Below are positions 11,540 to 21,900 of a stretch of DNA of 64,000 bases, piece by piece. The notes under the pieces are model-generated. The model saw only the letters and a program-made list of their open reading frames with translations. It was not told the origin of the DNA and made no database searches. This stretch comes from Phoronis australis (taxonomy: Eukaryota > Phoronida > Phoronidae), in contig NMRA01000444.1 of assembly GCA_002633005.1 (NCBI GenBank), positions 159,456 to 223,455 of the forward strand. Direction: 5' to 3'. The stretch's first letter is position 1; the number at the start of each line of letters is the position of its first letter. The translations under genes were made by a program, and so were the position numbers.

Positions 11540-12269
11540 AAACACATACATCATCCACTCATTGTCCTACCACATACGCCACCCACTCATTATCCCACCA
11601 CATACACCACCCACTGCTACTAAGAATAATTCTCATGATTTTCAAATGTAAACAACAGAAAGGGCAATGTATAAAATACTCAAACGCAAACAATGGCAAG
11701 GTGACATGCAAGACATTTCAGGCATTTAGCCCTGCCGCAATTTATACTCAACTGATAAGAATACCCGAATTAAGTCAACTTGAATTTTTTTCAACTGATT
11801 AGGAAAGTTTTTGTGTAAAAATTGTGTAAAATAGTCACAAAATATACACAAGCATGCCCTCACATGGGCGGCGCAGCACTGAAAAAGTATAGCCCCCTAT
11901 GATGCGCCGCCCATGTCTCACTGTCAATTTCTATAATGTCCGTCCAATATTTCACACAACACTCCTCTATGGAGCATCACACATGGGAACACAAGGATTT
12001 CCTTGGACTTTTCTCCCATTTAAGTCTATTTTGGCTAGTGTTCACCACTGAGATGCAAGAAATAGAATTCTACGAAAAAATTACAAATAATATGACAATA
12101 TGAAAAGCATAATCTATCTAAATATTTTAGAGAGTACAGTAACACGCTAACACCACTCCACAACCACACTGTACGATAAATGACAGAACAGAACCTTAGG
12201 CACTCCAAGCACTTTATCAGGCACTGTACTTTTACAATGCATACAGAATTCTTACCAAGAAAGTCAAAC
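11540..12269. other. Minisatellite remainder, then no gene recognised
   Basis: The first 70 bp continue the CCTACCACATAC minisatellite. The rest has no supported feature. Confidence 0.45.
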
Positions 12270-12743
12270 TCAAGGGGGGAATCAGCAACTGGTCAGACAT
12301 AAGAACCACTTTTCCAGTCATCTGGACTGCAAAACCAAATGGCCGATGCAATGGCCTTACTTAAACAGATAGGTGGCTGGATCGAAAATACCATGGCCGG
12401 TGCCATAACCAGCTGGCGTTGACCATACACAGCGGCCAGACTTCCTCAGAGACTCGTTTTGAATGTCCCTAAGGATCCAAGAGACATCTAATGTTTATTT
12501 TCGTGTCCATTTGTTTTTGTTCAAAATCAGCAATTTGTTTGGCTATTGTGTTTGAGCACCAGCCAGCCCATTTTAGGTCCGGCCAACCATTTTTTTGTGA
12601 GCGGCCATCTGGTACCGGACACCCCGTGTTGAGGTTCGACCACCATGTTAGAACACTCGCCATTGGGTTTTGAAGTCCAACCAGTTGGCTTTGAAGTCCG
12701 TGCAAGTTGTCATGAAGTCCGACCAATTGCTGATTCCCCTTGA
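12270..12743. mobile_element. TIR element, 474 bp
   Basis: TCAAGGGG...AATCAGCAACTGGTC at the left is mirrored at the right (GACCAATTGCTGATTCCCCT). Inside the right end, three degenerate 22-bp repeats of the type TTTGAAGTCCRACCARTTGG occur. Minus- and plus-strand open frames here are by-products of the repeat structure. No target duplication identified. Confidence 0.55.
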
Positions 12744-13304
12744 AACTACTGACAAACACAGGGTATCCTTACCACAAGCAAATATTGCACGTGTGTTAAC
12801 TGGTGGTCAGCAACAACATGGTGCTCATATTAGTGATTATTAATTCTTCATAGACTTAAATAACAGACAACAAATATTGTAATTTAACTCAGAGAAAATC
12901 AACACAGGAGGTTTAGGAGTGGAACTATAAAGTAGTGTCAGAACCAGAGAGTATACAAGCACCATTATGTAAGGCATTGTCATGCTGCAGTTTGCACAGA
13001 GTAATGACTCATAGCATGTGGGTTATGCAATTTGGTCACTAAAAACTATCTGTGGTAAGAGTACCAGTGTGTGGTAAAGTTCAGGATCTTTGTGCATGCG
13101 GCCTGTGGTAAGACTTCATTTCCCTGGTTTCATAACGGAACAGAACCCTAGATAGGTCAATTCAGTTTAATGTACAATATGCATAAATAATAGACACTAC
13201 GATTTTGGCAGATCCATCAGGAACACCACCACAGAATAGCCGAATTTATCATAAGATCACTGTCTCCATTGGTGACAAGACCCTTCAAGTAACGCTCAGT
13301 TTCA
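12744..13304. other. Downstream flank of the DUF229 gene
   Basis: Probably 3' untranslated sequence of the minus-strand gene that ends at 13305. In a shifted frame a stretch at 13217-13304 could continue that protein (see findings). Confidence 0.35.
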
Positions 13305-15200
13305 TCATACACAGGTACACTCACTGGGAGGTATGCCTGCTTCACTGCACAACCTATCCATTGGCACATTTTCCAGTAACGAGACACCAAAAGAGGTTTC
13401 CATATGTTTGTGTGTCGGCGACATGGGATACGAAGCAATGTGGTGCAAAGTCCTGTGTACATCATACGGAGTGACAAGCTGTTGCTCGTTCAGCATCAGG
13501 GCTCGGTGCAGGCTCGGATTTTCAACTAACAAATTATTATGCATGATGATGAAAAACGCTGGCAATTTCCTGTCGAGATTACCATAAGCGGAGTCAGCCA
13601 TGACACCCTGATAATTTCCCGTATCAGATACAATGAATGTGATTGATTTACTGAGAAAGCTGACGAACGATTTAAGAAAAGTAGACATAGACTTGTCGAG
13701 TTGCACCAACATCTCACTGCCTCCATCCTGTCCTCCATACAAATGGGCCATGGTATACTTACCTTGCATTGGGTCACGAGTCCACAGCTTTCGCACATAA
13801 TCGAATACATAGTCGTGAGCGTTACGACTGCCAACACAACGTTTCCGCAGAGGGAATGGACCATCAAAGTTTTCTGGCTTGTTGTATTCCCGAAAGTTAC
13901 GATGACAAAATGGCAAAACTATTTCCTGGTCCAAATTGTATGGTTCATGAAACTTAGACATGAAGTTATCTGAGCACTCATTTGAAACCCAAGACGTTTC
14001 AAAACCTCGTTTTCTGTAAACTGTCCATGGGAAAATTGATCCATCTTTGTCATTTGCAACTGGTAATTTGTCCGCTGCTTTCCCTGACATAAGAGGTATA
14101 AAATTCTCTAAAAAGGTTTTTCCAACAGCATGATAACGAAAAAACTGAAAGACAGAAAATCCTTTTTGAATCAACAACTCAAGCATGTCGACAGTTTTCG
14201 GCAAGTGATCATGAAACTGGTTCCTTGATAACGAATTGATAAGCAACACCAGAATGTTTGGAGTATGATGTAACGTAGATTGTGTAACAGGGAGGCGCCG
14301 TGGAGGTAGAATTGTTAAAAGAACTTCTTCGTCTTCACAGTAACAGTTGACAGATCTGAGATCATTTCCATGATACACGGGGGCTGTGTAGTTCACAGAG
14401 ACTTTCTTAGAATTAACTGACAGTAATCTAGACATATTCTTACATAAACTCACTGAAGTCACATCATTCAAGTGAGACATATGGTCGTCATTTAAGACAA
14501 TAATCCGTTCATCAGACATACAACCACCATCTATAGTCACCATGCCAAGAAATACATGACAGAAGCTTCGCTTTTCTTCGCCACACTCAAGAGACTCAGA
14601 AATATCACGTGAACTAATAATGCTAGGTAACAGTGTCATCCAAGGTTTTTGTACAGCTTGTACCTGACATGACGATCTGCTGTTCAAAAGACGATCCCCT
14701 TTAAGTCCGATCATCGACTCATCAATAGATTGGTAGTACCAAGCTCGAACAAGCAAAATAGTCGTAACAGTTACTGCCAAACAGATATTTCCTAAAATCC
14801 GCTGAAATTGTCGGCCTGTGAAGTACTTCAACATTTTGAGAAAGATGATACACATTGTCGCTAAGAGAATAATCTTCACATAGAAAAATAGCAAGTACTG
14901 TTCAGAAGAATACGTGTCTGATGACATCACTGTAAAGCTGTAGAACAGCAAAAGCCAGAAGAATAATATAATCCATGGCGTGCAATAAAGGCACTGTACA
15001 CAGTCTTCTGCATCCACGAGTTCGATAAATTTGAAACTCGCCAATAAAAACAAGTAAGCAGCAACCACCAACAAAAATATCTGAGCTCCAAACGCCGATA
15101 TCTTCACAAACTTGACAGCTACAAGAAAAAACACCAGAGATCCAACAAAGTATCTGGCTACTAATTTTAGCAGCGTGGGAGATCCTTGGTTTTCCATCAT
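13305..15200 (-). CDS. Multi-pass membrane DUF229 (sulfatase-like) protein
   Basis: A 631-codon intronless frame. Residues 1-155 hold about five hydrophobic segments (near 13-33, 35-57, 73-92, 102-123, 133-152). A Cys-bearing linker follows, then from about residue 314 a DUF229 domain, an alkaline-phosphatase/sulfatase-like fold of unknown substrate found in invertebrates. Family landmarks seen are NILVLLINSLSRNQF (315-329), the PLMSGK stretch (369-374), a KRC segment before the long helix, FIVSDTGNYQG (522-532) and the terminal AGIPPSECTC. DUF229 proteins I know have a single N-terminal anchor, so the multi-pass start is unusual. Residues that bind metal in active relatives appear changed: LDS to INS, and SDHGxR to SDTGNY, so it may be catalytically dead. 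The start ATG (second of two) has a purine at -3. A single exon in an intron-rich genome suggests retroposition or a naturally intronless family. The C terminus may be cut short by a frameshift. Confidence 0.8.
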   Translation of the reverse strand: MMENQGSPTLLKLVARYFVGSLVFFLVAVKFVKISAFGAQIFLLVVAAYLFLLASFKFIELVDAEDCVQCLYCTPWIILFFWLLLFYSFTVMSSDTYSSEQYLLFFYVKIILLATMCIIFLKMLKYFTGRQFQRILGNICLAVTVTTILLVRAWYYQSIDESMIGLKGDRLLNSRSSCQVQAVQKPWMTLLPSIISSRDISESLECGEEKRSFCHVFLGMVTIDGGCMSDERIIVLNDDHMSHLNDVTSVSLCKNMSRLLSVNSKKVSVNYTAPVYHGNDLRSVNCYCEDEEVLLTILPPRRLPVTQSTLHHTPNILVLLINSLSRNQFHDHLPKTVDMLELLIQKGFSVFQFFRYHAVGKTFLENFIPLMSGKAADKLPVANDKDGSIFPWTVYRKRGFETSWVSNECSDNFMSKFHEPYNLDQEIVLPFCHRNFREYNKPENFDGPFPLRKRCVGSRNAHDYVFDYVRKLWTRDPMQGKYTMAHLYGGQDGGSEMLVQLDKSMSTFLKSFVSFLSKSITFIVSDTGNYQGVMADSAYGNLDRKLPAFFIIMHNNLLVENPSLHRALMLNEQQLVTPYDVHRTLHHIASYPMSPTHKHMETSFGVSLLENVPMDRLCSEAGIPPSECTCV

Positions 15201-15850
15201 AACTTTGTTTCAATGAATTGTTTCAGTTGAAGGTTGTCTGTTCAGAATTCACAGGCACTCTTCATTTAATGGCTTCAAACACGGAAGTCTCCCCTCGCCT
15301 CAAGAAGCATCTACAGTAGGCCTACATAGTTGTTCGACTTCTAGTTCTAAGCTCAGGACCCGCATGTCCCGAGACTGAGTGGCGGGTCATCCTCAGACAG
15401 TTTTGGTCCAACGTCTAAAAATCAGACACCTTCTCAAAAGACGACATGGAGAACATGTGGCTGTATTTTACGACACGACGAACAACAACATTTTTCCGTA
15501 TATCACCCTATGAGATCGTAACATTTTGTCTGATCAACAAGGAAAATATTTGACACTGATCGCCATCTTTTATAACTAGCCTACAATACAAAATGAGCAT
15601 AAATAATATCGTTTGAATTTGGTAAAAAACAAAACCATATTTGTTACATTTGCTACTTCAAAATATATTGTCTTCTTAAAGATGCAATATTATTTATTAT
15701 AATCACGATTTTACTTAGTGATGAGGCCTTGTGTTTTGAGAGTAAACTCAAGATCGTTTTTCACGTTTTACCGCCAGGATCGTACTGACCTGGAGAACGA
15801 AAGCGGAGAGCAAGACACGTGGGAAACGAATACGTTAATGATCTCCCGGA
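15201..15850. promoter_or_regulatory. Shared upstream region between two divergent genes
   Basis: About 650 bp separate the start of the minus-strand DUF229 gene from the proposed first exon of the plus-strand FKBP6 gene. Both promoters, or one bidirectional promoter, must lie here or in unseen 5' exons. I see no clear TATA box or named motif. Confidence 0.4.
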
Positions 15851-15919
15851 ATGGAAAACTTAGAACAAGAACCCATCGTAAATGATCAAATCAGTGATGA
15901 AACGGAGGTTGAATATGAG
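15851..15919 (+). CDS. FKBP6: Proposed first coding exon of FKBP6
   Basis: ATG in good context (G at -3, G at +4) begins MENLEQEPIV, an acidic 23-codon stretch that ends at a GTATCT donor in phase 0. The next exon (19885) is preceded by CTCAG and opens in phase 0. The acidic character suits FKBP6 N termini, but nothing else proves the join. An alternative first exon elsewhere in 16-19.8 kb is possible. Confidence 0.45.
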
Positions 15920-18900
15920 GTATCTTCGTCTGAAGCGCTGAAGTAGTTGTTCATCGAGGCCCGTATACGTAGTTATGAGCTCAGTCAAACTCAGTCACTG
16001 AGATTCCCTGAGAACAAAAGTAGGCCTAAAAATTCTAAAATCTCAAAACAAATCGAAAAATTCCGACCTAACGAGGTTGGGATATTTCGATTGTCCATAA
16101 TCTTTTGTTTCCCATGCATGGGCAGGACACCATAGCCATAGGGTGATTGGGCGCAGCCCATGGTCTACGCACCACAGCTCGGTGCACCACACTTTTTTCA
16201 GTGGTAAGGTCCTGTTTGTGTCACTTATCAATTGTCTTGCTGATGTCCAGTTTTGCAGAGCTAACAACCAGAGGTGCAAACAAAATCTGGGAGTCGACCA
16301 ACCGTGACCACCGTCTCTATCTAGTTGAAATATGACAGACGGTGAAGCTCCTATAGGCGCTTTATACGCTGGAAACTTTTCGGCGAATTATGCCTCACAC
16401 TAAGGCATTTTTCGCATATGTACACGTTTGTGGACTGAGCAACTTATTTTAGCGAAGTCTGAAAACAAATGGGGGGCGCTTGTAGGGACATGGGCGCTTA
16501 TTAGGACGACTGTTTATAAAATTATTTATGTAAAAAAGAATTTTGGCTAAAATGGCATTGTACATTACAGTAAGAAAAAATCAGTTCCAAGAAATATGGT
16601 AGGCCTATTTCACTTGCTGTGAGCACATGGACTGGTCTTCCGCCTTACCTCACCCCCCCCCCCCNTTTTCGTCTCGGACTAGTCCACAAATTCCTTTGTG
16701 CACGACCTCACACTGTAATCTTTTGTCTAGATGAAGCGCGTAACGGTTGACATCTACTGAATTGGTAGGATCGCACTGCGCCGATGTTTTTTACTGCCGG
16801 AGCATCGACACGCTGACCAAACTAAACCTTAGATTCATGATAAAAACAGCACAAGGAGGAGAAAATTTATTCATGTTCATCTGGGAAACGATATAGTGCT
16901 ATTGCGCTCTGAAAATTTGCTCGCCATGTGGGCCACCGGCAAGTCAACTTCTACTTGCCCAGCACCATTTTATTCGCATTGGCGAGTGGCTAAGTATATC
17001 CCTGGGTGTTGTGGCTCGTGACTTCATGTAAAGTCTCTCTATATTGCTTGCCTACTGGCAATATGGGCATTCTAGATTACACAGTGTCACTGTCGCAGTG
17101 ACACTCAAATTTCGCTGTATTTACCCACAATGCCACACCATCCATCAAGCATTATTTTAGCCTCAAGGTTTTACGCCATTGCTGTTTCATATGTTCTTTG
17201 TTGTTGTCATATTCTTAAGGTTTTCCCAATTCCGTTAATCTGGCAGGCCTTTATGCAGTATCCGTTCCTCTGGCAGGCCTTTATGTAGTGTACGTTACTC
17301 TGGCAGGCCTTTGTGCAATGTATGTTACTCTGGCAGGCCTTTTATGCAGCGTACGTTACTGTGGCAGGCCTTTATGCAGCATATGTCACTCTGGCAGGCC
17401 TTTATGCAGCGTACGTTACTCTGGCTGGCCTTTATGCAGTGTACGTTACTCTGGCAGGCCTTTATGCAGCGTACGTTACTCTGGCAGGCCATTATGCAGT
17501 GTATGTCCTGTGCATCCATTTGGACATGCTAGCACTAATCTGGACGTCCTGGCAAGGACTACCAATGTATCATTTGGAAGTCCAGTTAATCTGTTTGAGA
17601 AAGGAGGTCACAGTGCTGGCTCTTTTTTAAACTGGGGAAGAAATATACGATTATATACAATGTTGCCATGTAAGTTTAAAGCAATGAGTATCCAACACTT
17701 TTGAAGCAAAACTTCCATTGCTTCTTCACTTCCACTCCTGGCCATGCCTTGTAGTGCTACCTCCAGTTGTAGTTCATTATGTTATACACGGGTCATACCC
17801 TAGTGTAGCTTCAAACTGGTGTTCAGAGCTGTGATTTCATGATTCTTATTGGCGCCCGTTTCGTTCTTTTCAATGTGCGTTTAAAGGTTTTAAAATGGAA
17901 CAGCAGTGACACCTGTTGCCAAAATATAAACCGCACATCATCTGTGCATTTTTCTTGTTTTGTAACAACTGTGCTGGTGACTCATTTGCAGAATATTGAA
18001 GCTAGTTAAAATTTATTATAGCATCAGTTTGACTCGAGATGACCAAAAATATAGTGCTCTTATCGTTCAGCTAATATCTCTAATACTTGTTTGGTAAGCT
18101 TCTTGGCTGTTTTTGTAAATTTAGATGTAAAAGTCTTGGTCCTTGCGTATTTTTGTTTGAGTAAAAAAGCTCGCTACTGATGTCTGTTGTTGTAAACTAT
18201 GTAAAAACCTTTTGTAAAAAAACTGGGGGGTTGCTGGTGAACGGCGGTGGGGGTGGGGGCATCGTTGGAATCATGAATGCCCTGGAATATTAGGAACCCC
18301 ATTTTGGACACCCTATTTTCGAAATCCTTGTTAAAGCCCTGCAATCGTGCTTCTAATGCCAACACAGTAATAGTTACGTGCTGTGGGCTGCCACTCCTAT
18401 GGTAGAAAGTTGTCAAATATCAGTGAATGCGTGATGTTAGCTTCCTCGCCTTCCTGACATTGATCAAAGACAAGAAAATGCAGAGTTAGTGGATGGAAAT
18501 TTTTGTCTAGTTAATTTTGAACCCAACAGATTCCCCTTTCAGATGTTTAAGTTGGGGGTCACTCAGACTAGTGTGCCATACAAACACAAAATGTTTTATT
18601 ACAACATGTAATTTTACAAAAAAACAATTTAGAACCATATTTGTAATATGAGTATTTACGGAAGGTAAATATGTAGCGAGGCTGTGATTGAACACATTAG
18701 GTTATCTTGGCCATTAAGCACAGTATAGAATGAAAAGGTGAGAGACCATGTGCGCCTGCTGACAGTTTCACATCTTGCTCACTGCGACATGTCTGCCTAT
18801 GGGAACTGGTATATTTATTACAGTATTTTAATACTCACAAAAATTAAGTTAGGAAATCTTTAAAATATTTAAAAGTGATGAGTAAAATTTTCAAATTGGC

Positions 18901-21900
18901 CAAAACACTGTCTGAAACTGTAACTTTTGCCTTTAACTACCGTAAACGTTCGGGTTAACGCCCTGGGCGGTTAAATTGGCAAACCCAAAAAATCGGGGGT
19001 GGGTGGTTAACCAGACATGGGGGCTTAAACATGAAACTTCAAAAAATGCAGGGTGGGCGGTTAACCGAACATGGGCGCTTATTACGACATGCGAGTCACC
19101 TGTCAATCACAAGTTGGTGTCAAGGTAACATGCACTCCAAAGTGTGGGAACTTGCGCGCGTGCACCACTACAAAGTCACACATCAAAAGAGAATAGCGAC
19201 AGTCCTAAGTAACAGAAACGGGCGTGACTATATACTTTTAACCATTGTCTCATTTCTCTGGCCTGATTTTTTCGAATATATGTTTTATCAAGTGCACTGT
19301 AGACGAAAACTCAGCGCGGCAGACAAAGTCGCTGAAAGCGCAGGTTTTGACGCCAGCGGCGTTCGTTAACTTTGCAAACATGGGAAGAAAATAAAGTGAC
19401 AAAAAGGTTCAAGTATTATATTTTGAAGTGAGTTCATGACCCAACACAATAACTTGTTACCTGTTTTGTAATTCAGATTGCTAAACCACCGTCTCGGAGG
19501 CCCGGCGTCGTTGCGCTCATTGTGATCATCGATCTTTTTCTCAAAGTCGGGGAATCGCGCGTTTTCTTAGCACTGGGCGCTAAATCTTCATTCTTTAAAA
19601 GTCGGGGATGGGCGCTTAACCGAGAGGTGGGCGTTTAACTGGAAATCTTCAAAAATCGCAGGGGGGCGCTTAACCGAGCAGTGGGCGGTTAAATCGAAAA
19701 TCCACCTAAAGTAGGGGGTGGGCGGTTAACTGAGCATGGGCGTTAACCCGAACGTTTACGATATTCTTTAAAATTGTTATTGTAATATAGCATTTCAAAT
19801 CTTCTGTCAAAATAAATCTATTTTCATTATTGTCTGGAATCGGGAAATGAATTTTATTGCAAATTTTGAAATAATTAATCTCAGGTTCCACCACCTGTTA
19901 TTCTGAAGAATGACCTGGATGTGGGGGCGCTGCGATCTGGGCATGGAGCCGAATTTGAAGTCCAAGATACCTGTAAGTAGAATGGTTTATTATCTGAGGC
20001 TTTTCCATCACCTAAAGGTGAGATGTGTCAGATGGAGACTTGCATTAAAGTTATCTCAAACCTTATTTAGTGGCCATCATTCTAACTCGTACATCAAAAA
20101 AAACTTTAAAGAAAAAAGCTTTATCAACCAGTAAAAGTAATATACTTTGTGAAAGAATTATGTTTTTTTATTTATATACCATTTCTATTATTACGTACAT
20201 TCATTTGATAGCAAAATAACCCCTCGTTCGATTTTAATGATACCTTTTTAATAAAAACTTCACCAGTTACCTCAAAAGCGCTGTTTGGAATTTTCGACTT
20301 GCGGTATTTTTGTAAAAAATAAAAGTGGTCTTTGAGACGTTTTGCAAAAACTAGGCTGCTGATTCTACTAAGAGGACAACCTCAGTGCACTTATTATTCC
20401 AGAATACCACATTGCCTACCACACTAACGTCGGGAGGGGGTTGATCTTGTTTGTCCACAACTCCGTAAATTACAAAACAATTGATGATAAAATTATACAG
20501 TCAATGAGTAACTGTTGGATTGAACTTTACGTCAACCACAAAAAGATATATTACGGTTTTTTCTATCGCTCACCCTCACAGACGTCCCACGAACGGAAAG
20601 CATATTTCAAAACCTTTTCAGAGCAATTGCAAGAACTCTCTCAAACTAATAAAACGATTGTTATCAACGGGGATTTCAACGCAAGAAATAGTACTTGGTA
20701 CTCTGAAGACAATGACAACCAAGCCGGTCTCGAATTATTCGATATTCTCCTCACAAATGACTGTATACAACTAATAAACGAGCCGACACGTTTAACAGAG
20801 TATACACATTCTTGCCTTGATTTATGTGTAACAAACAATCTCGGATTAATTGAATCCACTTCTGTAAGGCCTCCCATTGGTAACTCAGACCACCACGTTA
20901 TAGAAACAACATTCACACTCAACTGCCCACCTAAAGAACCAGACATTATGAAGAAGATCTGGAATTACAACCTCATTAACGTGGACAAACTGCGCTCTGA
21001 CATAACCACCATCAACTGGACTGATATACTTAACAAAAGTGACATAAATGACGCAGTCTCAATATTCACACAGTCACTCTACAACATATTAGATAATAAT
21101 ATCCCATCAATCATGAAAACAATAAAAAACAAGAACAAACCGTGGTTTAACAATAACATTAAGTCTGAAATAAATAAAAGAAATAAACTGTACAGATCGT
21201 TCAGAAGATCAAATAACCCATGCACGTTCAAGCGCTACAAAGAACAGTGCAAGAGTGTGGAAGAACTAATTAAAAAGACAAAACAAGACTATAAGATGAA
21301 AGTTATCTCCAATATCAAAAATGTCTCCAAAAATTCTAAGGAATATTGGGATATAGTAAACAAAATTCGAGGACAGGTAAAGCAATCATCATACCCCACC
21401 ATCCACTCAAAAGAATCCAACTCTCAGGCGTCATCCAAAGNNNNNNNNNNNNNNNNNNNNNNNNNNNNNNNNNNNNNNNNNNNNNNNNNNNNNNNNNNNN
21501 NNNNNNNNNNNNNNNNNNNNNNNNNNNNNNNNNNNNNNNNNNNNNNNNNNNNNNNNNNNNNNNNNNNNNNNNNNNNNNNNNNNNNNNNNNNNNNNNNNNN
21601 NNNNNNNNNNNNNNNNNNNNNNNNNNNNNNNNNNNNNNNNNNNNNNNNNNNNNNNNNNNNNNNNNNNNNNNNNNNNNNNNNNNNNNNNNNNNNNNNNNNN
21701 NNNNNNNNNNNNNNNNNNNNNNNNNNNNNNNNNNNNNNNNNNNNNNNNNNNNNNNNNNNNNNNNNNNNNNNNNNNNNNNNNNNNNNNNNNNNNNNNNNNN
21801 NNNNNNNNNNNNNNNNNNNNNNNNNNNNNNNNNNNNNNNNNNNNNNNNNNNNNNNNNNNNNNNNNNNNNNNNNNNNNNNNNNNNNNNNNNNNNNNNNNNN

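Noticed and set aside
12469-12759. 96-codon Leu/Gln-rich frame
   Set aside because: Comes from degenerate 22-bp repeats inside a TIR element.
17288-17704. 138-codon frame with 10-residue repeats
   Set aside because: Translation of a 30-bp minisatellite in an intron; open in several frames and on both strands.
19031-19369. 112-codon frame as a transposase
   Set aside because: Only a weak Lys/Arg-rich helix-turn-helix-like end; not enough to call pogo-type transposase.
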